This document shows, piece after piece, positions 36,906 through 48,008 of a DNA stretch of 64,000 nucleotides. The notes under the pieces are model-generated. The model saw only the letters and a list, made by a program, of their open reading frames with translations. It did no database searches and was not told where the DNA came from. Every line of letters begins with the position of its first letter. Position 1 is the stretch's first letter. Position numbers and translations under genes: made by a program. Origin of the DNA: Oenanthe sinensis. Taxonomy: Eukaryota > Streptophyta > Magnoliopsida > Apiales > Apiaceae. The stretch spans positions 23,272,501-23,336,500 of the forward strand of contig JAPMAC010000209.1 of assembly GCA_028671895.1 (NCBI GenBank), given 5' to 3'.

Positions 36906-38162
36906 TATATATATATATACATATATATATTGCATGTTTATTTTAATTTTGTTATTAGATAAATTTTGATAAATATATTTAGATTTAATTTATTATTTTG
37001 AATCTAGATTTATTTTTATTTTAAAATTTGAAAACAATCTTAATTAATAGATTTTTAAGTGACATAATTGATTGAGTTTTTCATTTTGAATTTTGAACTT
37101 ATAATAGTAAATTGTACTGTAAGCAAATTTTATTTAAAATTTAAACATGTTCATAAATATAAAACCATTATTAAAAAATCTAAGGTTTTTTCATACAATT
37201 ACTATCCATGAATTTTAATCCGTTAAAATGTCAAAATATGTAAGATTGTTTTTGGAAACATGCATTTCATTTCAAAACATGAATTTCAAATGATAAAATT
37301 TAAGTTGTCAGTTCAAATTCTCAAATTTGTTCTTCTAATATTTGAATGTGCTCAATTCACATTCAAAGACATGTCATTTATTTAAATTTAAAATTTTAAA
37401 TGAAATCCATATTCCAAATATATTCATATTCTCAAATAAATCATGAGATTATTTAAGTGAGAGTAACATGGTAACCATAAAAGTTACTTTAAAATTTAAT
37501 TTTCAACAAAATAAGGGAAATTAATTATTTAGTAAATTAGAGCATCTAGCTCCAAGGCTGAATCCACGTTAGCTAAAAAGCGGACGTGGTATCTCATTTT
37601 CCCAAATATCATTAATTTTACCTTTTTCCATCCTCAGACCTCTGATCTAAAAATCTAAAAAATTTAAATTATTGGTTTTATGTTTCACTAATATCCATAA
37701 CTTTTTACAAAAGATAACACATCATCCCAACATCAGTCATTTGTATATCTAACGTATAGCTGATCATTTTTTATAATATCATTAAAGTATATATTTATAT
37801 TAATTTAAAATTTTTTACATAATTAATATTTTATATTATTTCACCTAACCGGTTTAGATAAGTATTCCCTTGAAAATGATCTTACACTTATAGATTACAA
37901 AATTTTACGTACCAATTAAACAATATTTTTTACTTTCTATAAATTTTCTTAACTAAATATTTTAAAAACAGAATGCTACGTACCTAAAAATTGTCCCAAA
38001 TGCTAAGTTTTCATTATTAATAATTTTTCTAAAAATAATATAAAATTTTACGAATAAAAATATATCATATATATTACCCAAGTCATTTGAGGAAAAAATT
38101 AAGAGGAGCTTTAATTAAGAAATACAACTTGTCTTAGAACTCAATTGGTATAATTAGCCATT
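36906..38162. other. AT-rich intergenic stretch
   Basis: No gene or structured repeat recognised. A (TA)n run lies at 36902-36930. Confidence 0.6.
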
Positions 38163-38167
38163 ATTAA

Positions 38168-39737
38168 TGTTGGTGTAGGTGCCCTAGAGGCAATACAATG
38201 TTTATTTTGATAAACCTTTATGTCAATTGATTATTCAATAAACATATTTATTATGACTTTAATTACTGCGATATATTTGTTAGCATAATAAATGTCCTTA
38301 GAATCATGATACACATTGTATAGTTTAGTACATGACTTCAACTTGAGATTATATAATAGATCATATTCTTAAATGTCCCTAGTCGAGTATTATTATTATA
38401 GGATAATAATAATACATAAATAGACTAGTATGTTGTTTGACAGATAACCACATCTCATTGGTTATAAGTATGGGGATACTAAAGTCAACACATAGGTATA
38501 TGCAGGAGTACATGGTACTGGACAGACCCATAGTGAGATTCTTCATGTTTAATAAAGTCATAAGAAAGACTCACAGTGATAATGGTGTAATGATCCTTCG
38601 ACTTGAGATCATTATATTTCTGTATGAGGATTAATATACTTTGACTACATTAAAAGTCACTTTTGACCGGGTGATGATAAAAGTGGACATCGGGTATATC
38701 ATGAGTCGTATGAGAAATATGAATGATAGATAAATGATTTAACCCTCCTATAATTAGGAGAGATATTATTGGCCTCTTGATTGAGTGAGACTATAAAATG
38801 CATGGTCATGCTCAAATAATGATTTGTTTTTCATAGTCTACTCATGGATCAAGTAAACCCGGATTAAATGTTGAAGAGGATGACTAAATACATGCCTCGA
38901 GTTTAATCTATAATATATATGGTTAAAGGGATTATATTACACGGAAACATTAATCACGAAAGGTTTTATCGAATCACGATTTAATTATTATTTAATTGGG
39001 TAGCAATGATGTATTACTAGATACCGCTCATTGTTTATAATTTTATTGGAGAATAAAATTATTGCTAATTAAATAATAGCCTATAGGGTCACACACATAG
39101 AGTACTTAGAGGAATAGTTAATTTAAATTATAGATTTAAATTAATTGATGATTATTTAAATTTTATTATATTAATTAAGTGAGACTTAATTAATTAAAAT
39201 AATATAAATTCGAATTCGAATTTGAATTCTGCCTTTAATAATTAAGTGTGACTTAGTTATTAATTAAATAATAAAATTCAGTTTTATTATTTAATCCTAA
39301 ACCTACATGGGTTAGGCTTTACTGTTATGGGTTGCTATTATGGGCCTATTAACCAACCATTATAAATAGATAATGTAGGGTTAATAGGTATTAAGTTTTT
39401 AAGAAAAACGAACCCTAGCAGCAGCAAAGGCAGAGAGAAAAGGCAGAGGCAGAATTCGAAATCATCTAGAGGAGGATAGTACATCCGTTCCATAATCAAG
39501 ATCGTGAGACGTTCTTGAAGGTGCTCGTGTGGATACCATAGAGGTGTTTTCAAGAGGAAGACACAAGTCGTGAAAGCTAGGATCTCCGTTGAGTTCGTAG
39601 TAGTCAAGACCAAACAAAGGTATGATTCCGTTTCACAATAATCAGTCCATGATTATACATGATCCTGCGTTAGGGTTCCTAAATTTTTCGTTATATTTAC
39701 GTTTAATCCGCTGCGTTTTATGCCTCGTAACCCAACA
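38168..39737 (+). repeat. 5' LTR of element B
   Basis: TG...CA ended, 1,570 bp, with a well-formed TATA box (TATAAATA, 39361-39368) about 380 bp before its end. A GGGCCTATT word lies just upstream. Confidence 0.95.
39361..39368 (+). promoter_or_regulatory. TATA box of element B (5' LTR)
   Basis: TATAAATA, conserved at 46955-46962 in the 3' LTR. Transcription is expected to start about 30 bp downstream. Confidence 0.65.
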
Positions 39738-39738
39738 A

Positions 39739-39751
39739 TGGCATCAGAGCT
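39739..39751 (+). promoter_or_regulatory. Primer-binding site of element B
   Basis: TGGCATCAGAGCT differs by one base from the canonical TGGTATCAGAGC complementary to initiator Met tRNA. It lies 1 bp after the LTR. Confidence 0.8.
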
Positions 39752-39954
39752 ACGTGTATAAGGGACTGATTTGGTTACGTGTTTTATGTATTTGATGCAT
39801 ACATGCCTGTTTTGGTGACTGCATGCCATGCTACTGCTTTGTCATAATCTGTTATGCCACTGCCATGCTTCTGTTATGAGACTGCCATGCCTGTTATGAG
39901 ACTGCTATGCTTCTGCCAATATGTAACTGTCAGAGAATGTATATTCTGTGTATG

Positions 39955-40209
39955 ATCAGAGTTTAGCAGTAAACTCTGATGGTCAGGTCAGAGTATAGAG
40001 CATGGTCAGAGTTTAACAAACTCCGATGGTCTCTGATCAGAGTTTAGCAGTAAACTCTGATGGACTGTGCTGATCAGAGTTTAGCAGTAAACTCTGATGG
40101 ACTGTGCTGATCAGACTTTAGCAGTAAACTCTGATGGACTGTGCTGATCAGAGTTTAGCAGTAAACTCTGATGGACTGTGCTGATCAGAGTTTAGCAGTA
40201 AACTCTGAT
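39955..40209. repeat. Array of perfect hairpins, 37-bp period, in the element B leader
   Basis: Each unit has 11-bp arms (ATCAGAGTTTA and its exact complement) around a GCAG loop. Five units start at 40036, 40073, 40110, 40147 and 40184, exactly 37 bp apart, joined by GGACTGTGCTG. One more perfect unit lies at 39955-39980 and a worn copy near 40005-40030. The third unit of the regular array has one change in an arm (GAC for GAG). The array lies in the untranslated leader between the primer site and gag. Confidence 0.95.
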
Positions 40210-40332
40210 GGACTGTATAAATTGCAGTGGGGAAAAAGGCCAACAGATATGATCTGTAGTTCAGAAATTGATGATTTCTGAATAGGACTAGTTTTCGAAA
40301 ATAAAAAATTTCCAAGCTGACCAGGTCAGCTC

Positions 40333-40423
40333 GACCCCGCCCGGGGGCTGCCTCCCCCAGACCCCGCCCGGGGGCTGCCGCCCCCGAACCCCCGCCCAGG
40401 GGCTGCCGCCCCCGGACCCCCGC
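40333..40423. repeat. GC-rich short tandem repeat in the element B leader
   Basis: About three copies of a 34-36 bp unit of the form GACCCCGCCCGGGGGCTGCC followed by a C-run. It is over 80% GC within otherwise AT-rich DNA. CGCCCGGGGGC is partly self-complementary. Confidence 0.9.
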
Positions 40424-41782
40424 AATATTTTATTTTGTGTACTTGAGCATGGTGCTGGTTATGGCCCTTAGACCCCTAGATTAATGGTTTTGGTTTTGGT
40501 TTTATAAATACGACTTGCATGTCGTTTTCTTCATTCTTGTAATTGTTTAACCTCGAATGTAACTCGAGTTTTCTTATGTAAGTACATTAGTATAGGTTGT
40601 ATTCAATTATTCCATGTAATGTACTTGAAGATTGAAGGATGATCCAAGAAGAGGAGCAAGAACCCATGGATACAAGAAGAATGAAGACATGTAATTGTAT
40701 TTATATTTCACCACCATAGATTGACTTTGATCCTTTCATTAGCTTGAAAGGATCACATAGGAAAGGGGCCATAACCAAGCACGTTTACATACTGCACTTT
40801 ATATATTGATGTATGAATGTATGTGTAGAGTAGAAGATGCATGCTTTAATTAGATTAATGATGTATGCATGTATTAGATACGTCACCCATGCCATGCTTG
40901 CCATGCTAAACAAGATAAAATCTGTAACGATTTAAGATTTTAAAATTAACAAACGATCATGAGATTCTTGTGTTTATGAAATATGGATTTTAAAACACGG
41001 AATTGAATATGGATTTTGATGTCTATAATTGGGATTTTCTGACAAAAACGGATATGCGTATTCGTAAGGTTGATGGGTTTTAAGTGTGACCACTGGTATC
41101 CTCCATCTACCTGGGAAATGAACAATTTAAGATGTCAATTTGAAATATTTAGTTCAAGGAAAAATTGAGGATCTCTTCATGATGTGATCATGATCGTCGT
41201 AAATTTTCTAAACCCCTTAACAAAATATTAAGTTTTAATCGGATGCTTTCCAATGAATGAACACTCATCGAATCCTAGATCGATTAGGGGAAAGACTGTC
41301 AGTGGCAGGGGACTCCTATCTATCGTGGTGAGATGCGACGAATATAAACGGTTATATTCGGCCGTTGTATCATTGGGTCAAACTTAACTGAGTCGTCATA
41401 ATAAGGTGAAAGTAAACGGTTATATTCAACCATTATGAACTTAGAAGCATAGAGTTTGGTTAAAAAATCTATTAGATAGATAAGATCAATCGTTGCTCAC
41501 CAAACTATCCAAGAATTATATATGATAATATTGACAAATGTTGTCTACCTAAATAATCATTCTTAAGGACTTCCAGTGGTTGACTTAAGACATGACGAAA
41601 TATGGATCTTGGCTCACTAGAAAGAATTATGGGATATACTTTCCAAATTAATAGTAAGGGCTATTGATTTGATAAAAATAGTGTGAGATATATTATGAAT
41701 GTATCATAATCATTTGAACATAATAAATAACTCAGACAATCTAATGTTTATTTTGTGTTATTATCATTGTAGATACCAAGTA

Positions 41783-43102
41783 ATGACAAACAACACAAAC
41801 ACACTATCCGTACGATCTGTCCTTGAGAAGGATAAGCTGACAGGAGGAAACAACTTCTTAGACTGGCAGAGGAATTTGAGGATTGTCCTCAGGCAGGAGC
41901 GCAAGCTTTATGTCATTGATATTCCTCCGGCAGGTCCCCTTCCTGAGGGCGCTACTGTTGAGGAACGAGCGGCCCATACAAAGGATGAGAATGATGCAAC
42001 TGATGTTGCATGTCTTATGTTGGCAACTATGAGTGCTGAGCTTCAAAGACAGCATGTGCATATGGATGCATATACTATCTATGAGCACTTGCAAAGCATG
42101 TTTGCAAGCCAAACTCGTCAAGAAAGGTTCAACACGAGCAAGTCACTTTTTAATTGCAAACAAGGGGCAAGTGAACCAGTTGGCCCACATGTTCTGAAGA
42201 TGATTGGTTACATTGAGTATCTTGATACTTTGGGTTTCCCGATTATTCAGGAAATTGGTATTGACCTAATCATGAATTCTTTGAACAACAAATTCACCCA
42301 GTTTATCATAAACTACAACATGAATGAATTTGACAAAACACCTACTGAATTGTTGGCTATGTTGAGAACGTATGAGACCAACATGAAGACGGCTGAACCT
42401 GCTCCCATACTGATGGTGTGCAATAAAGGTAAGGCCAAAGGGAAAGGCAAGTGGAAGGGTAAGAAGAAGACAGGTTCTGATTCTACACCCAAGCCAAAGT
42501 CAGGTCCTAAACAGGCTTTAAAGCCTAAAGGTGGGGTCGCTAAGGGTGAATGTCACTACTGTAAGAAAACTGGTCACTGGAAGAGAAACTGTTCAGTTTA
42601 CTTGGAGGATCTGAAGAAGAAGAGGGCTGGGCAAGCTTCTAATTCAGGTATATATGTTATAGAAGTCAATCTGTCTATTTCTACATCTTGGGTATTGGAT
42701 ACCGGATGTGCTTCTCACATTTTTATAAATGTGCAGGAAATGCAGAGAAGTAGGACATTGGCTAAAGGAGAAATGGACCTACGAGTTGGCAACGGAGCAA
42801 GAATTGCTGCTTTAGCTGTAGGAACCTATTATTTATCTTTGCCCTCTGGGCTAGTTTTAGAACTGGATAATTGTTATTACGTCCCTGCGATTCGCAGAAA
42901 CATTATTTATGTTTCTTGTTTGGACAAGAAAGGTTTTTCATTTACAATAAAGGACAACAGTTGCTCTTTTGCTTTGAATGATTTAACCTATGGTGTTGCG
43001 CGTTTGTTTAATGGTTTATATGTTCTTGACTTAGATAATCCTGTCTGTAATATAGAAAACAAACGACTTAAAGTTAATGACTCAAATCAGACATACCTCT
43101 AG
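41783..43102 (+). CDS. Gag and protease of Copia element B (ends at a premature stop)
   Basis: The ATG at 41783 is chosen over an upstream in-frame ATG because it opens the conserved gag N-terminus (Met-Thr-Asn-Asn). The gag domain covers residues about 1-210 (FLDWQRNLRIVLR), followed by a basic Lys/Gly-rich linker, a CCHC knuckle (CHYCKKTGHWKRNC, about 42551-42592) and the aspartic protease core (WVLDTGCASHI, near 42688). Gag-pre-integrase sequence begins before the TAG at 43100-43102. That TAG replaces the Trp that usually precedes the His-Cys-Arg-Leu-Gly-His motif, so the polyprotein is cut. Gag forms the cytoplasmic particle, and the protease matures the polyprotein. Confidence 0.9.
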   Translation: MTNNTNTLSVRSVLEKDKLTGGNNFLDWQRNLRIVLRQERKLYVIDIPPAGPLPEGATVEERAAHTKDENDATDVACLMLATMSAELQRQHVHMDAYTIYEHLQSMFASQTRQERFNTSKSLFNCKQGASEPVGPHVLKMIGYIEYLDTLGFPIIQEIGIDLIMNSLNNKFTQFIINYNMNEFDKTPTELLAMLRTYETNMKTAEPAPILMVCNKGKAKGKGKWKGKKKTGSDSTPKPKSGPKQALKPKGGVAKGECHYCKKTGHWKRNCSVYLEDLKKKRAGQASNSGIYVIEVNLSISTSWVLDTGCASHIFINVQEMQRSRTLAKGEMDLRVGNGARIAALAVGTYYLSLPSGLVLELDNCYYVPAIRRNIIYVSCLDKKGFSFTIKDNSCSFALNDLTYGVARLFNGLYVLDLDNPVCNIENKRLKVNDSNQTYL

Positions 43103-45747
43103 CATTGTCGTCTAGGCCATATAAATGAGAAACGATATCCAAATTACATAAGGATGGATACTTGGATAAGTTTGATTTTGAATCATACCAAGAATGCGAA
43201 TCTTGTTTGCTTGGTAAAATGACTAAAGTCCCTTTCACTGGTAAGGGTCAAAGGGCCACTGAACGTCTAGAGCTAATACATAGTGATGTATGTGGCCCAA
43301 TGCGTGTGATGGCTAGAGGAGGCTACTACTACTTCATAACATTTACTGATGATTTCAGTAGATATGGGTATGTATATCTTATGAAGAATAAATCCGATTC
43401 TTTTGAAAAGTTCAAAGAATACAAGGCTGAAGTAGAAATGCAAATTGGCGGAGGTGCAAGTATTAAAATCTTACGATCTGATCGTGGAGGAGAATACTTG
43501 AGCACTGAATTTAAAGATTATTTAAAGGAGTGTGGTATTGTATCACAACTCACTCCGCCAGGTACACCTCAATGGAATGGAGTTTCAGAGAGGAGAAATC
43601 GCACCTTGTTGGACATGGTACGATCGATGATGAGTCATGCAGATATTCCAATTAGTTTCTGGGGTTATGCTCTAGAAACAGCGGCTTTCACACTTAACCG
43701 TGTTCCTACTAAGAAGGTTCAAAAGACTCCATATGAGATATGGGAGAAGAAACGGTCAGGCATGAGCTTTATGAAAGTTTGGGGATGCAAGGCATTTGTG
43801 AAACGTCAAGTATCTGACAAGCTTGGACCTAAATCTGAAGAGTGCAATTTTGTGGGATACCCTAAAGAAACAAAGGCGTATTATTTTTATAGTCCTTCTG
43901 AGCAGAAAGTGTTTATTGCTCGAGATGCTGTTTTCATGGAAAGAGATTTTGTTTCCAAAAGAAACAGTGAGAGAACTATAGACCTCGATGAAGATCGAGA
44001 ACCACAAAATAGCATTGAACCTGAAGTGGAACATGAGCAGGATAATGATAATGCTCAACAAACACAGGTTGTTCGTAGAACTGGTAGAATTCGCCATGAG
44101 CCAGAGAGATATGGATTTCTTTTGACTCAATGTGGTGATTTGATGCTCATAGATGAAGATGAGCCTCTCACATACCAAGATGCTATGAACAGTCCAGAAT
44201 CTAAGAGATGGCTAGAAGCCATGAAATCCGAGATGGATTCCATGTACGAAAACCGAGTATGGACTTTGGTTGATCCACCTGAAGGGGTAAAACCCATAGG
44301 GTGCAAATGGGTTTTTAAGAAGAAAACTGACATGGATGGAAATGTTCAGACCTATAAAGCAAGGCTGGTTGCAAAAGGTTTCAAACAAATTCATGGTATT
44401 GACTATGATGAAACTTTCTCACCAGTGGCTATGGTCAAGTCCATAAGGATTTTGCTTGCTATTGCAGCATTCCATGATTATAAAATCTGGCAAATGGATG
44501 TCAAAACAGCCTTCCTTAACGGAATCCTTGAAGAGGATGTGGATGTGTACATGACACAACCTGAAGGTTTTGTCGATCCAAGGAATGTTAGCAAGGTATG
44601 TAAATTACGTCGATCCATTTATGGATTGAAGCAAGCCTCTAGGAGATGGAATATCCGTTTTGATGAAACAGTCAAAGAGTATGGCTTTGTTCAAAACGAA
44701 GATGAACCTTGTGTTTACAAGAAGGTTAGTGGGAGCCATGTGGCATTCATAGTACTATATGTTGATGACATACTACTAATGGGGAATGACATACCTTCTC
44801 TCAAGGCTGTTAAGATTTGGTTAGGGAGAAACTTCTCTATGAAAGACTTAGGAGAAGCATCCTACATTCTAGGAATGAGGATCTATAGGGATAGATCTAG
44901 AGGGATGATCGGTCTAAGTCAGAGTACATACATCGATAAGGTTTTGCATCGTTTTGGTATGCAAAATGCAAAAAGGGGATATGTCCCCGTGTCTCAAGGG
45001 ATAACGATCTCTAAAGATCAGTGTCCGAAATCATTGGATGACAAGGACCGCATGAGTAAGGTTCCATATGCCTCAGCAATTGGATCCATCATGTATGCGA
45101 TGGTATGTACTCGCCCAGATGTTTCGTATGCTTTAAGCATGACGAGCAGATACCAATCTAATCCAGGTGAAGGTCACTGGACGGCTGTCAAGAATATTCT
45201 AAAGTACTTGAAAAGGACTAAAGATTCATTCTTGGTGTATGGAGGAGAGGAAAAACTGGTTGTAAAAGGTTACACCGATGCAAGTTTTCAAACAGACAGG
45301 GATGATACTGTATCACAGTCTGGTTTTGTGTTTTGTCTAAACGGAGGTGCTGTAAGTTGGAAGAGTTCAAAACAAGAAACAGTAGCTGATTCTACAATGG
45401 AGGCTGAGTACATTGCAGCTTGTGAAGCGGCTAAGGAAGCTGTTTGGATTCGAAAATTCATTACTGATTTGGGAGTGGTTCCATCGATCGCAGATCCCAT
45501 TGATCTATACTGCGTTAATAATGGAGCCATTGCACAGGCTAAAGAACCTAGAGCTCACTCCCGAACCAAACACATACTCAGGAGATATCACCTCATTCGA
45601 GAGATTAATGAAAGGGGTGACATACACATATGTAAAGTGCACACATATGATAACATTGTAGACCCACTGACCAAAGGCTTGTCGCAGAAGAAGCACGACG
45701 GTCACACTAGTTCCATGGGTATTAGATACATGGGTGATTGGCTCTAG
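43103..45747 (+). pseudogene. Copia B integrase, reverse transcriptase and RNase H
   Basis: Downstream of the stop, the HCRLGHINEK motif continues in the gag frame. A one-base loss near 43135 then moves the reading to the frame that is open from 43162 to TGA-free TAG 45745-45747. Integrase includes the SDVCGPM entry, a DDFSRYGY block and GTPQWNGVSERRNR. Reverse transcriptase has KARLVAKGFKQIHGIDY, MDVKTAFLNG (followed by a two-residue duplication before VYMTQPEGF) and LYVDDILLMGND (about 44755). RNase H has TMEAEYIAAC, then CVNNGAIAQAKEP, where the family normally has Asp in the second position. Stop, frameshift and this substitution indicate a defective copy. Confidence 0.9.
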
Positions 45748-45750
45748 TGC

Positions 45751-45760
45751 AAGTGGGAGA
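45751..45760 (+). promoter_or_regulatory. Polypurine tract of element B
   Basis: AAGTGGGAGA lies directly before the 3' LTR. Confidence 0.8.
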
Positions 45761-45761
45761 T

Positions 45762-47331
45762 TGTTGGTGTAGGTGCCCTAGAGGCAATACAATGTTTATT
45801 TTGATAAACCTTCATGTCAATTGATTATTCAATAAACATATTTATTATGACTTTAATTACTGCGATATATTTGTTAGCATAATAAATGTTCTTAGAATCA
45901 TGATACACATTGTATAGTTTAGTACATGACTTGAACTTGAGATTATATAATAGATCATATTCTTAAATGTCCCTAGTCGAGTATTATTATTATAGGACAA
46001 TAATAATACATAAATAGACTAGTATGTTGTTTGACAGATAACCACATCTCATTGGTTATAAGTATGGGGATACTAAAGTCAACACATAGGTACATGCAGG
46101 AGTACATGGTACTGGACAGACCCATAGTGAGATTCTTCATGTTTAATAAAGTCATAAGAAAGACTCACAGTGATAATGGTGTAATGATCCTTCGACTTGA
46201 GATCATTATATTTCTGTATGAGGATTAATATACTTTGACTACATTAAAAGTCACTTTTGACCGGGTGATGATAAAAGTGGACATCGGGTATATCATGAGT
46301 CGTATGAGAAATATGAATGATAGATAAAGGATTTAACCCTCCTATAATTAGGAGAGATATTATTGGCCTCTTGATTGAGTGAGACTATAAAATGCATGGC
46401 CATGCTCAAATAATGATTTGTTTTTCATAGTCTACTCATGGATCAAGTAAACCCGGATTAAATGTTGAAGATGATGATTAAATACATGCCTCGAGTTTAA
46501 TCTATAATATATATGGTTAAATGGATTATATTATACGGAAACATTAATCACGAAAGGTTTTATCGAATCACGATTTAATTATTATTTAATTGGGTAGCAA
46601 TGATGTATTACTAGATACCGCTCATTGTTTATAATTTTATTGGAGAATAAAATTATTGCTAATTAAATAATAGCCTATAGGGTCACACACATAGAGTACT
46701 TAGAGGAATAGTTAATTTAAATTATAGATTTAAATTAATTGATGATTATTTGAATTTTATTATATTAATTAAGTGAGACTTAATTAATTAAAATAATATA
46801 AATTCGAATTCGAATTTGAATTCTGCCCTTAATAATTAAGTGTGACTTAGTTATTAATTAAATAATAAAATTCGGTTTTATTATTTAATCCTAAACCTAC
46901 ATGGGTTAGGCTTTGCTGTTATGGGTTGCTATTATGGGCCTATTAACCAACCATTATAAATAGATAATGTAGGGTTAATAGGTATTAAGTTTTTAAGAAA
47001 AACGAACCCTAGCAGCAGCAAAGGCAGAGAGAAAAGGCAGAGGCAGAATTCGAAATCATCTAGAGGAGGCTAGTACATCCGTTCCATAATCAAGATCGTG
47101 AGACGTTCTTGAAGGTGCTCGTGTGGATACCATAGAGGTGTTTTCAAGAGGAAGACACAAGTCATGAAAGCTAGGATCTCCGTTAAGTTCGTAGTAGTCA
47201 AGACCAAACAAAGGTATGATTCCGTTTCACAATAATCAGTCCATGATTATACATGATCCTGCGTTAGGGTTCCTAAATTTTTCGTTATATTTACGTTTAA
47301 TCCGCTGCGTTTTATGCCTCGGAACCCAACA
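45762..47331 (+). repeat. 3' LTR of element B
   Basis: Same length as the 5' LTR, with about 20 scattered substitutions. ATTAA follows at 47332. Confidence 0.95.
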
Positions 47332-47614
47332 ATTAAAACAAACTATTAATTATATTATCGTTGTTTATCACATACCTTAATGGTTTACCTGGTCATCCTT
47401 TGTTTGCCAGATAATCAATCTATTACAGAAGGAGGGTTGAATGTAATAGTACCAACTAATCGAAGATGAACACAAGTATGTAGAATGGAATACTGTTTTG
47501 TATTAATAATGACCTTGAATACAAAACTCTCTCAAGAAATAATGTTCTTAAGAGCTGCTAGGTTACAATAATAATGCTTGAAAACGTGTCTATCGAATAT
47601 AACCTATCTCTGTG

Positions 47615-47622
47615 TTTATATA
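47615..47622 (-). promoter_or_regulatory. TATA box in the element C 3' LTR
   Basis: Minus-strand TATATAAA. The matching position in the 5' LTR (58527-58534) reads AATATAAA, so the promoter that would drive this element has lost one TATA base. Confidence 0.6.
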
Positions 47623-47842
47623 GACACAGCTACAAATACAATTACAAATCAGATTGGAAATAGAATAGCTTTAATAAGGTAATTTAGACTTGCACTCGAA
47701 TTCCTTCTTACTATCCAAATCAGACTCTGATTTGTCTGTTTCCTTTTCTGTTAAACTCTGAAGCTAATCTCTGTCGATTTGTTATTCTCTGATTTGAGCA
47801 TTCTCTGTTAGAGTAAACTCTGACCGACAACTTCATAAAATC

Positions 47843-47856
47843 TGATGACGTCATCA
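47843..47856. promoter_or_regulatory. TGACGTCA palindrome (bZIP-type site) in the LTR of C
   Basis: TGATGACGTCATCA is a perfect 14-bp palindrome containing TGACGTCA, the known binding core of plant TGA/bZIP factors. It is preserved at 58785-58798 in the other LTR. It lies upstream of the TATA box, amid the CAGAG words. Confidence 0.55.
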
Positions 47857-47908
47857 TAAACTCTGATATGATATTCTCTGACAATCATCAGTGTTTGCAT
47901 TTCTAACA

Positions 47909-47923
47909 ATCTCCCCCAATTTA
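47909..47923 (-). promoter_or_regulatory. Polypurine tract of element C
   Basis: Minus-strand AATTGGGGGAGAT directly precedes the 3' LTR. Confidence 0.8.
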
Positions 47924-48008
47924 TGCTTTAAGAATTAAAACATAAATTTCAATTATGATGTCAGAAATACAAGACAAATGCATCAGAGTTTGTTTACCCT
48001 TTGTAGAT

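Larger units (their letters stand above)
38168..47331 (+). mobile_element. Complete Ty1/copia retrotransposon B (9.16 kb)
   Basis: Two 1,570-bp LTRs (38168-39737 and 45762-47331), each TGTTGG...CCCAACA, enclose a primer site, a 2-kb leader, gag, pol and a polypurine tract. The 5-bp target duplication ATTAA lies at 38163-38167 and 47332-47336. About 20 substitutions separate the LTRs by eye (near 1.3%). LTR length and the pol sequence resemble the Angela/Tork group of plant Copia elements; that assignment is from memory and unchecked. One stop and one frameshift disable this copy. Confidence 0.95.
47401..47908 (-). repeat. 3' LTR of element C (508 bp)
   Basis: Read on the minus strand it starts TGTTAGAAATGC and ends CTGGCAAACA. 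It holds several CAGAG(T/A) words, a 14-bp TGACGTCA palindrome and a TATA box. Confidence 0.95.

Noticed and set aside
38379..38634. Small frames of 60-65 codons that recur at 45.97-46.23 kb
   Set aside because: They recur only because they lie in the two LTRs of element B. They overlap on opposite strands and carry no motif.
39955..40209. A CRISPR-like array (regular 37-bp period with palindromic units)
   Set aside because: The spacers are identical, not unique, and the array sits in the leader of a plant retrotransposon.
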